DNA of 64,000 nucleotides, taken from assembly GCF_012932915.1 (NCBI RefSeq), contig NZ_VCQU01000006.1:310001-374000 (forward strand), in the 5' to 3' direction. The notes below the pieces were generated by a model. The model worked only from the letters and a program-made list of their open reading frames with translations, made no database searches and was not told where the DNA came from. The translations under genes and the position numbers were made by a program. Source of the DNA: Antrihabitans stalactiti (lineage in GTDB: Bacteria > Actinomycetota > Actinomycetes > Mycobacteriales > Mycobacteriaceae). Below are positions 54,720-63,209 of the stretch, piece after piece; position 1 is the first letter of the stretch, and every line of letters begins with the position of its first letter.

Positions 54720-56446
54720 CCATCGCTACCGTCGAACAGAGCCCCGCGCGCCGCGTCGCGCGGCGGCTCTCGCGGGTCGGGCGTGCGATAGATCTGAACT
54801 TCGTCGGACTTGTCGTTGCCGGCATCTTCTTCGCGTGGTCGGTGACTCCATCACTGCTGCCGCGGGATTGGATGTTTCAAGGGCTGATCAGCGGGATCAA
54901 CGCTGCGCTGGGTTATGGCCTCGGGTGTGTGTTGGAATGGCTGTTCCGCAGGCTGATTCGGCCGCGATTGCGCATATCGGCGCCGCCGCAATGGGTTTCG
55001 TTCAGTCTGAAGGTAGCGATCCTGGTGACCGTGCTCGGCGGCGCTGCCTACATGCTGGTGCTGGCTGCGCAATGGCAACGGCACCAATCGACGCTCATGG
55101 GCATGGTCGGCACGACGACACCTGCGTACTTTCGTACGGGCGCACTGAGTTTCGTCGTCATCACTGCTATTGTCGCGGCGTTTCGCATGGTCCGCAGGAT
55201 TGTGCGGTGGAATGCGAAGCTGTTGAATCGATGGATTCGCATTCCGAGATCGGTTGCGCCGACCGTAGGTTCGTTCGTCGTCGTCGTAGTTGCCGTGACG
55301 TTGTTCAACGGTGTTCTCGCGCGCGGGTTCTTCGCCGCAGCCAACTCGTTGTTCAGCATTCGCAACGATCAGACGTCGCCTGCCGCTGTGCAGCCCCAAG
55401 GGCCTGAGCGGTCCGGGAGTCCGTCTTCGCTGATTCCGTGGAAGACGCTCGGTTCCGAAGGTCGCTGGTTCGTATCGCAGGGCCTGGACGCAGGGCTGAT
55501 CGGACTCACGACAGGTAAGGCAGCGAAGGAGCCGATTCGGGTGTACTCGGGCCTCGAGTCCGCGAATGGCCCAGCGGCACAGGCGGATCTCGCGGTCGCC
55601 GAGCTGGAGCGGACGCACGCCTTCGACCGAAAAGTGCTCGTCGTCATCACAACGACGGGTACCGGGTGGGTGAACTCGACGGCGGCGTCGGCGATAGAGC
55701 TGATGTACGGCGGCGACACGGCGATTGTCGCGACGCAGTATTCGTATCTGCCGAGCGTGCTGTCGTTTCTTGCCGACCGCACGAAGGTTGCAGAGGCAGG
55801 CGCGATCTTGTTCGACAAGGTCTACGAACACTGGGCGCAACGCCCGGAGGAACTTCGGCCGAAGTTGCTCGTGTACGGGGAGAGCCTCGGGTCGCAGGGT
55901 TCCGAGGCTGCGTTCGACGGGATCGGGGAATTGCGGTCCAAGGTCGACGGTGCGCTGTGGGTGGGCCCGCCGAACTCGAATCGTATTTGGGGGCAATTCG
56001 TTTCGCGCCGCGACCCAGGAAGTCCCGAGGTCGAGCCGGTCTACGCCGACGGCTTGGTCGTGCGATTCGGCGGCGATGAGGAAGACCTGGAACAGCCGCC
56101 GAGACCGTGGCTGATGCCACGCGTGGCGTATCTGCAGCATCCGTCGGATCCGATTGTGTGGTGGTCGCCGGACCTGCTGTTCTCGCGCCCGGACTGGTTG
56201 TCCGAGCCACGCGGCGCCGACGTGACCAACGAGGTCACCTGGCGGCCCGTCGTCACCTTCTGGCAGGTGGCTGCCGACCTGACCAATGCAACCTCGGTGC
56301 CCGCCGGTCACGGTCACCGGTACGGGACGTTGGTACTCGACGCGTGGGTCGCGTTGTTGCCGCCGCCGGATTGGACGCAGGCCGACACCGAACGAGTCCG
56401 CGCCGTGCTCGATGCGTTGGACGAGCAAGAGCAAGAAGCGAAATGA
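54716..56446 (+). CDS. Membrane alpha/beta-hydrolase family protein (Abhydrolase_9 type)
   Basis: This 576-residue protein has a membrane N-terminal half with about five hydrophobic helices ([26 protein letters not shown] is typical) and a C-terminal hydrolase-like domain with the elbow [14 protein letters not shown] and [24 protein letters not shown]. This is the architecture of the actinobacterial Abhydrolase_9 family. The TTG start overlaps the purL stop (TTGA); no other start fits better. It forms an overlapping run with the CPBP protease and SCP-like genes. The substrate is unknown; an envelope lipid is likely from its membrane location. Confidence 0.85.
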   Translation: MTIATVEQSPARRVARRLSRVGRAIDLNFVGLVVAGIFFAWSVTPSLLPRDWMFQGLISGINAALGYGLGCVLEWLFRRLIRPRLRISAPPQWVSFSLKVAILVTVLGGAAYMLVLAAQWQRHQSTLMGMVGTTTPAYFRTGALSFVVITAIVAAFRMVRRIVRWNAKLLNRWIRIPRSVAPTVGSFVVVVVAVTLFNGVLARGFFAAANSLFSIRNDQTSPAAVQPQGPERSGSPSSLIPWKTLGSEGRWFVSQGLDAGLIGLTTGKAAKEPIRVYSGLESANGPAAQADLAVAELERTHAFDRKVLVVITTTGTGWVNSTAASAIELMYGGDTAIVATQYSYLPSVLSFLADRTKVAEAGAILFDKVYEHWAQRPEELRPKLLVYGESLGSQGSEAAFDGIGELRSKVDGALWVGPPNSNRIWGQFVSRRDPGSPEVEPVYADGLVVRFGGDEEDLEQPPRPWLMPRVAYLQHPSDPIVWWSPDLLFSRPDWLSEPRGADVTNEVTWRPVVTFWQVAADLTNATSVPAGHGHRYGTLVLDAWVALLPPPDWTQADTERVRAVLDALDEQEQEAK

Positions 56447-57048
56447 CTGGTCGCGTCGTGGCGTGTGCAGCAATCGCCGTTCCGCTGCTGTGGAGCAACT
56501 GGGCCTTGCCCGCCGCCGGGCTCGGTCCGCGCGGCCGCACGTTCGCGAACGCCTGCTTCGCCACGGGCTACGGGCTCGCGCTGGGCAGGCGGGTGCCGTG
56601 GCTGACGCGGGACGGCCTGGTCGTCGGGGCTGCAGCGGCCGTAGCGCCGCTGGCGGGCTATGGGGTCGTCGCATCGCTGCCTGCTGCTCGGGCGGCCGTC
56701 GGCGAGGCGCCGCGTGACGACCTTGCCGAGTGGACGCTGGTGCACATTCCGATCGGCACGGTCTATGCCGAGGAGCTGATCTTCCGTGGCACCTTGGATC
56801 CATTGCTGGAGAACGTGTTCGGGCCGCAGGTCGGTGGTGTGCTCGGTGCGGCGACGTTCGGCCTGTGGCACATCCAGCCTGCGCGGGTAGCGGAGCAGAA
56901 TGTGGTCGGGACCGTTGTCGCCACCAGCCTCGCGGGCCTGGTGTTCGGCTGGCTGCGGCATCGAGGTGGCAGCGTCGTCGCACCGGCTTTGCTCCATTTC
57001 GCCCTCAATGTGGGTGGGGCAGTGCTGGCGTCGAAGGTCCAGTCGTGA
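56443..57048 (+). CDS. CPBP family intramembrane metalloprotease
   Basis: This 201-residue polytopic protein is of the CAAX protease/bacteriocin-processing (CPBP) family. The active-site motifs are present: YAEELIFRG (EExxxR), GLWHIQP and LLHFALN. About six hydrophobic segments can be seen. The ATG overlaps the preceding stop (ATGA) and its stop overlaps the next start (GTGA). The family includes prenyl-protein proteases and bacterial immunity or processing proteins; here the partner is unknown. Confidence 0.9.
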   Translation: MTGRVVACAAIAVPLLWSNWALPAAGLGPRGRTFANACFATGYGLALGRRVPWLTRDGLVVGAAAAVAPLAGYGVVASLPAARAAVGEAPRDDLAEWTLVHIPIGTVYAEELIFRGTLDPLLENVFGPQVGGVLGAATFGLWHIQPARVAEQNVVGTVVATSLAGLVFGWLRHRGGSVVAPALLHFALNVGGAVLASKVQS

Positions 57049-57407
57049 GCGATCTTCGCGCTGACCTTCTCGCCGTGGCGGAGTGGCTGCGCGACGAAGC
57101 GACCCCCGCCCCGGACCGGAAAGTGCTGGCAGCTGCTGTACGCACCAGCGCCCGTGCGTTGGCAAAAGACGCGCCGGGCAAGTCGGTGGAGGTCCGAGTC
57201 CCGCCTTTCGTTGCAGTGCAATGCATTTCCGGACCGCGGCACACCAGAGGAACGCCACCCAATGTTGTCGAGACCGACGCCCGGACCTGGTTGCTCCTCG
57301 CCACCGGTCTCCTGACCTTCGAGAAAGCAGTCGAGGAAACCAGGGTCATGGCATCGGGGAGCCGGGCGAGCGAGGTCGCGCAGTGGCTCCCGCTCCTACC
57401 CTTGTGA
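57045..57407 (+). CDS. Sterol carrier-like (SCP orthologue) family protein
   Basis: This 120-residue protein has the sequence VEVRVPPFVAVQCISGPRHTRGTPPNVVETDARTWLLLATG, typical of the small actinobacterial proteins related to sterol carrier and maleylpyruvate isomerase-like domains, usually encoded just before purF (Rv0807 in M. tuberculosis, from memory). The GTG overlaps the CPBP gene. The final codons and the TGA stop lie in the left arm of palindromic repeat copy 5. The ligand is unknown. Confidence 0.85.
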   Translation: MSDLRADLLAVAEWLRDEATPAPDRKVLAAAVRTSARALAKDAPGKSVEVRVPPFVAVQCISGPRHTRGTPPNVVETDARTWLLLATGLLTFEKAVEETRVMASGSRASEVAQWLPLLPL

Positions 57408-57448
57408 GTCTTTTTGGAGTCCAGGGACTCCTAAAAGACTCACGAGGG
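57399..57448. repeat. GAGTC palindromic repeat, copy 5 (hybrid)
   Basis: Arms of 24 bases around AG differ at two positions. The left arm has the TTTTTGG subtype and the right arm the TTTTAGG subtype (read on the minus strand), so it looks like a recombinant of the two. It supplies the stop codons of both convergent neighbours, the SCP-like gene and the YhgE/Pip-like gene. Confidence 0.93.
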
Positions 57449-58762
57449 TTGGTTTAGGGGTTCGCCGGTCGTGCCGCGGTGGAAGCCTTTGCGGTCGTAG
57501 ATGCGGGTGGCGATAATTCCGATGGCCATGCCGAAGATCAGGCCTGCCAATGTTTTCCAGAAGGCGTTCAGCAAGCCGGAGTCGTAGCGCGCGTCGTAGA
57601 ACAGAATTGCTCGCGTGCCGATGAACACCTGATGCAGCGGTTCGAAGTTCGCGAGCCAACCGAAGAACGGTGGTTGGCCCTCCAGCGGGACCGTACCGCC
57701 CGACGACGGGACGCCGAGAATGATGAACACGATCAGGTTGACGATCAGCCCTGCGGAGCCCAGAGCGGCCATGACGGCGGTCGCCGAAATTCCGACCGCG
57801 GTGATCGCGAAGGCCCCATAAGCGAACAGGGCTCCAGGCCGCGACATCGGCATGTCGAGCAGAGCGCCGATGCCGACGTAGATACCTGAGACCACGATCC
57901 CGAGCACAAGCATGAGCGCCCACTTCACCATCAAGGTGTGGAAGCGCGACACTCGGACCGACGGGTTGTAGATGTACCAGGGACCCATCTCGGCGGGTGC
58001 GAAGCCCAGCTGGGCATCGACCAGTTGGCTGACGATCATCGACCCGGTGAAACCGGCCAAGAGCAGCAGCAACGCGTAGTAGAACGGCGCGAGCCCGTTG
58101 CCGGTGCCATCGGGTAGAGCGTTGTAAGCGACGGTGTCGACCGCGATGGGCTCGGTCAACACCAGCTTGCTTGCACCGGAGATCGGGGTGCCCTTCAGCT
58201 CGGCCAGCACCGACTCGGTCAATTGCTTGCCGACGGTCTCGTTCACCTTGGTCGTCGCCTGGTCGAAGATCTGGGTGACGATTCCAACGGCGAACGGGCC
58301 TGCACGGGGATTGGTATTGATCGTCACGGCCGGTTTCTGAATGTCTTCGCCCGGCGCAACGCTCGTGATTCCGAGGATGTGCAGTCGCTTGCTGAAGTCG
58401 CTCGGAATGATCAGTGCGCCGTAGACCTCACCCTTGCGCATCAAGGACTGGGCTTCGCCGATCCCGACATGGCGAATATCGATCTGATTTTTGTCGACGC
58501 CGTTGACGAGCGCGTCGGTGATCTGGTCGCCGAAGTTCTCGCGTTTGTCGCCCGCAACGGAGGTGAACGTCTCGCCGTCGTCCTGGTTGACGACCGCGAT
58601 CGGAAAGTCGTGCAGGTTCTTCTTCGGGTCCAGGATGCTGTCCAGATAGAGCACGCCGAGCAGCGCCATCACGAAGCTGACCACCAATATTGGGGCCAAC
58701 CACAGCTTGGGTTCGCGCAATGCTCGAAGAGTCTCGGACCCCGCCGTATCCTCGCTCGTCAC
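57440..58762 (-). CDS. YhgE/Pip-like membrane protein (ABC-2 type)
   Basis: This 440-residue membrane protein has the layout of the YhgE/Pip and ABC-2 permease-like families. A first membrane helix (LWLAPILVVSFVMALLGVLYL) is followed by a large external domain (LHDFPIAVVNQDDGETFTS, YGALIIPSDFSKRL) and then five to six helices in the C-terminal half. No ATPase gene is adjacent. GTG 58762 was chosen because the conserved-looking part begins soon after; the frame is open to 58984 but would cover the purF promoter. Its stop codon is in palindromic repeat copy 5. The transported substance is unknown. Confidence 0.83.
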   Translation of the reverse strand: MTSEDTAGSETLRALREPKLWLAPILVVSFVMALLGVLYLDSILDPKKNLHDFPIAVVNQDDGETFTSVAGDKRENFGDQITDALVNGVDKNQIDIRHVGIGEAQSLMRKGEVYGALIIPSDFSKRLHILGITSVAPGEDIQKPAVTINTNPRAGPFAVGIVTQIFDQATTKVNETVGKQLTESVLAELKGTPISGASKLVLTEPIAVDTVAYNALPDGTGNGLAPFYYALLLLLAGFTGSMIVSQLVDAQLGFAPAEMGPWYIYNPSVRVSRFHTLMVKWALMLVLGIVVSGIYVGIGALLDMPMSRPGALFAYGAFAITAVGISATAVMAALGSAGLIVNLIVFIILGVPSSGGTVPLEGQPPFFGWLANFEPLHQVFIGTRAILFYDARYDSGLLNAFWKTLAGLIFGMAIGIIATRIYDRKGFHRGTTGEPLNQPS

Positions 58763-58911
58763 AGTGCGAGACGGTAGCAAGGAATCCGACGCGGACGCCG
58801 ATCTTCGGCAACACGCCGCAGGAACGTGATTTGCCTGACATTCGCTCGGCAAACCCGCAGGTGCCGCACGTTGAGCAGGCGTGCTTGGCTGGCGGAGATA
58901 CAGATCACCCG

Positions 58912-58917
58912 TAGACT
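58912..58917 (+). promoter_or_regulatory. -10 element upstream of purF
   Basis: TAGACT lies 41 bases before the purF GTG, a leader length like that of purL with the same hexamer. The leader also holds AAAGGGAG just before the start. Confidence 0.4.
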
Positions 58918-58958
58918 CGCTGGTGCCCCCCTCGTCCAGCCGCCAAAGGGAGCGCAAG

Positions 58959-60488
58959 GTGACTTCAGCCGATCCATCGGTCAACAGTCCAGCCCGCCAA
59001 CTCGATCAGCCTGAAAATGAGCCGCGCGAAGAATGCGGAGTTTTCGGCGTCTGGGCGCCTGGCGAGGACGTCGCAAAGCTCACGTACTACGGCCTCTACG
59101 CGCTGCAGCACCGTGGGCAGGAGGCTGCTGGAATCGCGGTCGCCGACGGCTCACAAGTGCTGGTGTTCAAGGATCTGGGCCTGGTCAGTCAGGTCTTCGA
59201 TGAGCAGACGCTCGCCGCAATGCCCGGGCACGTCGCGATCGGCCACTGCAGGTACTCGACGACGGGCTCCACGAACTGGGAGAACGCGCAGCCGGTCTTC
59301 AGGACGACGGCGGTCGGCACCGGTTTGGCGCTCGGCCACAACGGAAACCTCGTCAACACTGCTGAGCTGGCGAGCAAGGCGCGCGAAGCGGGCCTCATCA
59401 ACGAACGTCGAGCGATCGCCGCCTCGTCCGACTCGGACATCATGGGTGCGCTGCTGGCGTTCGCCGCCGCTGACAGCACCATCGAGCAGGCCGCGCTGCA
59501 GCTGCTCCCCACATTCCGTGGTGCTTTCTGTTTGACCTTCATGGACGAAAACACCTTGTATGCCGCACGCGATCCTTACGGCGTGCGGCCTTTGTGTCTC
59601 GGGCGGCTGGACCGTGGTTGGGTCGTCGCCAGCGAGACCGCAGCGCTGGACATCGTCGGAGCCTCGTTCGTCCGCGAGATCGAGCCGGGTGAGCTGCTGG
59701 CGATCGACGCAGACGGCGTGCGCTCCTCACGGTTCGCCAACCCGGAGCCCAAGGGTTGCGTCTTCGAATACGTCTACCTCGCGCGTCCCGACAGCGTGAT
59801 CGCGGGACGGTCCGTGCATGGCGCCCGCGTCGACATCGGTCGTCGCCTCGCCAAAGAGCATCCTGCCGACGGCGACCTGGTCATCCCCGTTCCGGAGTCC
59901 GGCACCCCGGCCGCCGTTGGGTACGCGCAAGCTTCGGGCATTCCGTACGGCCAAGGTTTGATGAAGAACGCCTATGTCGGGCGCACGTTCATTCAGCCGT
60001 CGCAGACCATCCGTCAGCTCGGCATCAGGCTCAAGCTCAACCCGCTCAAGGAAGTGATCCGCGGTAAGCGCTTGGTTGTCGTCGACGACTCCATCGTTCG
60101 CGGCAACACCCAACGTGCGTTGATCCGCATGCTGCGGGAGGCCGGCGCACTGGAGATCCACGTGCGGATTGCGTCGCCGCCGGTGAAATGGCCCTGCTTC
60201 TACGGGATCGACTTCGCCTCGCCGGCCGAATTGATTGCCAACAGCGCGGACACGATGGCTGAAATGCTCGAAGGCGTCCGCCGCTCCATCGGCGCGGACA
60301 CCCTCGGCTACATCTCGATCGACGGGATGATCGCCGCCACCGAGCAGCCGAAGAGCCGGTTGTGCTCGGCGTGCTTCGACGGCGAGTACCCGATCGCCCT
60401 TCCGAAGGAAATGATCAGCAAGAATCTGCTCGAAGGCATCGGCGCAGGGACCACCGACGCGAACGTGAGCGCACTGAGCAGGCCCTGA
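58959..60488 (+). CDS. purF: Amidophosphoribosyltransferase PurF
   Basis: This is the first committed enzyme of purine synthesis, transferring glutamine ammonia to PRPP. The 509 residues start with a 25-residue propeptide before the catalytic Cys26 in REECGVFGVW. The class II glutaminase domain follows (YALQHRGQEAAGIAV, GHCRYSTTGS, LGHNGNLVN), then the PRPP-binding motif VVVDDSIVRGNT. Cys residues in WPCFYGID and SRLCSACFDGEYP may ligate an Fe-S cluster as in Bacillus. The GTG with GGGAG upstream gives the normal propeptide. purM, which often follows, is not the next gene here. Confidence 0.97.
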   Translation: MTSADPSVNSPARQLDQPENEPREECGVFGVWAPGEDVAKLTYYGLYALQHRGQEAAGIAVADGSQVLVFKDLGLVSQVFDEQTLAAMPGHVAIGHCRYSTTGSTNWENAQPVFRTTAVGTGLALGHNGNLVNTAELASKAREAGLINERRAIAASSDSDIMGALLAFAAADSTIEQAALQLLPTFRGAFCLTFMDENTLYAARDPYGVRPLCLGRLDRGWVVASETAALDIVGASFVREIEPGELLAIDADGVRSSRFANPEPKGCVFEYVYLARPDSVIAGRSVHGARVDIGRRLAKEHPADGDLVIPVPESGTPAAVGYAQASGIPYGQGLMKNAYVGRTFIQPSQTIRQLGIRLKLNPLKEVIRGKRLVVVDDSIVRGNTQRALIRMLREAGALEIHVRIASPPVKWPCFYGIDFASPAELIANSADTMAEMLEGVRRSIGADTLGYISIDGMIAATEQPKSRLCSACFDGEYPIALPKEMISKNLLEGIGAGTTDANVSALSRP

Positions 60489-60543
60489 GCTGAAGCCGTG
60501 GAATTGCCGTCGGATACCGACGGATAATCCACACAAACGGGCG

Positions 60544-60549
60544 TACCGT
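60544..60549 (+). promoter_or_regulatory. -10 element of the peptide ABC transporter operon
   Basis: TACCGT ends eight bases before the ATG of the binding-protein gene, consistent with a leaderless transcript. Confidence 0.4.
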
Positions 60550-60557
60550 CGCCTGTC

Positions 60558-62150
60558 ATGCGAACGACAACTCTCGAAGCGGTCGGCCTCATCGCGAGCT
60601 TGACCCTGTTCTCGGCTGCCTGTGGCAGCGGCCGGACCGACGAAGACGCGTCCGGTCCGGCGCCGATGGTGGTGGGAACGACCGACAAGATCGTCACCCT
60701 CGACCCCGCGGGCGCGTACGACAACGGATCGTTCACGCCGATGAACCAGATCTACCCGTACTTGATGAATTCCGTTCCGGGAGATGCGGGTCTCAAGCCT
60801 GACGTCGCGGAGAAATGCGAGTTCACGCAGCCCGTCGTCTACACCTGCACACTCAAACCGGGGTTGAAGTTCGCCAACGGTCATCCGTTGACCGCCGCGA
60901 GCGTGAAGCACTCCTACGACCGGATCGTGAAGATCAACGACCCCAACGGCCCGATTTCGCTGCTCACCCAGCTCGACCACACCGACGCCGTCAACGAGAC
61001 GACCGTGGCGTTCACCCTGAAGAACCCCAACGATCAGACGTTCCCACAAGTCCTCGCCACGAATGCGGGTCCGATCGTCGACGAGCAGGTTTTTCCCGCC
61101 GACAAATTGCTCGACGACAACGAGATCGTGAAGGCCAAGCCGTTCGCCGGTCCGTTCACGATCGAGACGTACAAGAAGAATCAGCTCGTCGACTACAAGG
61201 CCAACCCGGACTACGCGGGCGTACTCGGTAAGCCCAGGTCCGAGAACGTCATCGCCAAGTACTACGCGAGCGCGCAGTCTCTGAAAGAGGATGTGCAGAA
61301 GAACACGGTCGACGTCGGATTCCGGTCGTTCACGCCGACCGACATCGACTCCCTGCGGGGGAGCGACAAGGTCACTGTGTACGAGGGCCCCGGTGGCGAG
61401 CTGCGCTACATCGTGTTCAACCTCAACACGATGCCCGGCGCCACCCCGGAACAGAAGTTGGCCGTTCGCAAAGCGATCGCGTCGTCGGTCGACCGAGATG
61501 CGTTGTCGCGCAACGTCTACAAGGGCACGTACACGCCGGCGTACTCGTCGGTTCCGCCCGGCGTTCCAGGCTCCGTCGAGTCGTACAAAGACGTCTACGG
61601 AGCAACGCCGAACAAGGATGCCGCGGCGAAGTTCCTGGCCGATGCCGGTATGCCGTTGCCGGTCGAGATCAATCTGCAGTACAACATGGATCACTACGGC
61701 AGCAGCAGCGACGAGGAGTACGCCGCGGTCAAGTCGCAGCTCGAGGGCACTGGACTGTTCAAGGTCAATCTGCAGCAGACGGAATGGGTGACCTACCAGA
61801 AGGAGCGGACCCAGGACGCCTACCCCGTGTACCAACTCGGGTGGTTCCCCGACTTCCCGGATGCGGACAACTATCTGACGCCGTTCTTCGCGCCGAACAA
61901 CTTCCTGCAATCGCATTTCGACGACAAGTTCATCGCCGATCTGATCGTGAAAGAAACGACCGAGCCGGATTTCGCGAAGCGCACGGACCTGCTGCGGCAA
62001 ATTCAGGACGTGCTCGCCCGAGACCACATTCCGATGCTTCCCCTGTTGTCCGGCAAGCAGATTGCAGTCGCGGCCAAGAATGTCGAAGGAGTCCCCGAGA
62101 CGTTGGACGCGTCGTTCAAGTTCCGGTACACGGTGCTGTCCAAGCACTGA
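60558..62150 (+). CDS. ABC transporter substrate-binding lipoprotein (SBP family 5, peptide type)
   Basis: This 530-residue extracellular binding protein for peptides, nickel or related solutes has the lipobox LFSAACGSG with the lipidated Cys near residue 22. The body is of the DppA/OppA type: VVGTTDKIVTLDPAGAYDNGS, YTCTLKPGLKFANGHPLTAASVKHSYDRI, ELRYIVFNLNTMPG and YQLGWFPDFPDADNYLTPFF. The last is common to dipeptide/oligopeptide-binding proteins. It is the first gene of an operon with two permeases; ATPase genes are expected beyond the window. Confidence 0.93.
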   Translation: MRTTTLEAVGLIASLTLFSAACGSGRTDEDASGPAPMVVGTTDKIVTLDPAGAYDNGSFTPMNQIYPYLMNSVPGDAGLKPDVAEKCEFTQPVVYTCTLKPGLKFANGHPLTAASVKHSYDRIVKINDPNGPISLLTQLDHTDAVNETTVAFTLKNPNDQTFPQVLATNAGPIVDEQVFPADKLLDDNEIVKAKPFAGPFTIETYKKNQLVDYKANPDYAGVLGKPRSENVIAKYYASAQSLKEDVQKNTVDVGFRSFTPTDIDSLRGSDKVTVYEGPGGELRYIVFNLNTMPGATPEQKLAVRKAIASSVDRDALSRNVYKGTYTPAYSSVPPGVPGSVESYKDVYGATPNKDAAAKFLADAGMPLPVEINLQYNMDHYGSSSDEEYAAVKSQLEGTGLFKVNLQQTEWVTYQKERTQDAYPVYQLGWFPDFPDADNYLTPFFAPNNFLQSHFDDKFIADLIVKETTEPDFAKRTDLLRQIQDVLARDHIPMLPLLSGKQIAVAAKNVEGVPETLDASFKFRYTVLSKH

Positions 62151-62159
62151 CCCGTCGTC

Positions 62160-63209
62160 GTGACTACTCGCGTCGGTGAGCGCTCGCGCAGGGCGGCGCT
62201 CGCTCGCTATCTTGCGGTGCGGTTCTGCTTGATCATTCCGACCGCGTGGATCCTCGTGACCGTTGTGTTCTTCCTCATGCGCGTCGTCGGTGACCCGATC
62301 AGCGCCAGCATGGGTGGGCGCCTCACGGCCGAGCAGATCAACGAGCGCAAGGAAGCAGCCGGACTCAATCGTCCACTGCTGTCTCAGTATTGGGAATATC
62401 TGGCCGGCCTGTTGCGTGGTGATTTCGGCCGGTCGGCGGACAACCGCGAGATCAGCGACGTGATTCGGGTCGACGGCGCAGCCACCTTGGAACTGGTCTT
62501 CTGGGCGCTGCTCGTCGCGTTCGCGGTCGGGATTCCGTTGGGGCGCTACGCAGCAAGTCACCGTGACAAAGCCGCCGACGTGGCGCTGCGGCTCTTCGCG
62601 ATTCTGGCGTATGTAGCGCCGGTGTTCTTCGTCGGCCTGTTGCTGAAATTGCTGTTTGCGGTCGAGCTGGGTTGGCTCCCTGCCGGGGGGCGGGCGAGCG
62701 CACCGGTCGAACTTGCGCTGCAACATGTTTCGCCGAAAACCAACATTATGATCGTCGACGCCATCCTGTACGGCAACCTCGATTACATCGGCGACGTCTT
62801 GAAACATGCGGTCCTGCCTGCGCTTGCGCTCGGTCTGCTCACAGCGGGCGTGTTCCTGCGGCTGGTGCGCGTGAACCTGCTGCAGACTCTGCGAAGCGGC
62901 TACGTCGAAGCTGCGCGGGCGCGCGGCCTGTCGCAGCGCGTGGTCACCGGTCGCCATGCGTTCAGGAACGCGATGATTCCCGTCGTGACCGTCATGGGTC
63001 TCTACATCGCCATGCACCTGGGTGGGGCGGTGCTGACCGAGACGACCTTCGAATGGAAGGGCCTCGGTTATCAGCTTGCCGAGTATTTGAAAGCCCGCGA
63101 TTTCATTGCTGTGCAAGGGATTGTCGCGTTCATCGCGCTAGTGGTGGCATTCATGAGCTTCTTCGTCGATGTTGTGGTTGCCCTGATCGATCCGCGGGTG
63201 CGGTTCTGA
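62160..63209 (+). CDS. ABC transporter permease, DppB type
   Basis: This inner-membrane permease of 349 residues has about six helices, the N-terminal segment typical of DppB/OppB (FCLIIPTAWILVTVVFFLMRVVGDPI) and the EAA loop YVEAARARGLSQRVVTGRHAFRNAMIP that contacts the ATPase. The GTG lies nine bases after the binding-protein stop. Its stop overlaps the next permease start by one base (TGATG). Confidence 0.93.
   Translation: MTTRVGERSRRAALARYLAVRFCLIIPTAWILVTVVFFLMRVVGDPISASMGGRLTAEQINERKEAAGLNRPLLSQYWEYLAGLLRGDFGRSADNREISDVIRVDGAATLELVFWALLVAFAVGIPLGRYAASHRDKAADVALRLFAILAYVAPVFFVGLLLKLLFAVELGWLPAGGRASAPVELALQHVSPKTNIMIVDAILYGNLDYIGDVLKHAVLPALALGLLTAGVFLRLVRVNLLQTLRSGYVEAARARGLSQRVVTGRHAFRNAMIPVVTVMGLYIAMHLGGAVLTETTFEWKGLGYQLAEYLKARDFIAVQGIVAFIALVVAFMSFFVDVVVALIDPRVRF

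Noticed and set aside
54851-56983. Minus-strand open frame of 710 codons opposite the membrane hydrolase and CPBP genes
   Set aside because: It lacks any domain pattern, crosses several plus-strand genes with overlapping starts and stops, and has shadow-like composition.
59727-63116. Minus-strand open frame of 1129 codons opposite purF and the ABC transporter genes
   Set aside because: The plus strand carries clear full-length purF, binding protein and permease. The antisense protein is Arg/His/Asp-rich low-complexity text typical of a shadow frame in high-GC DNA.
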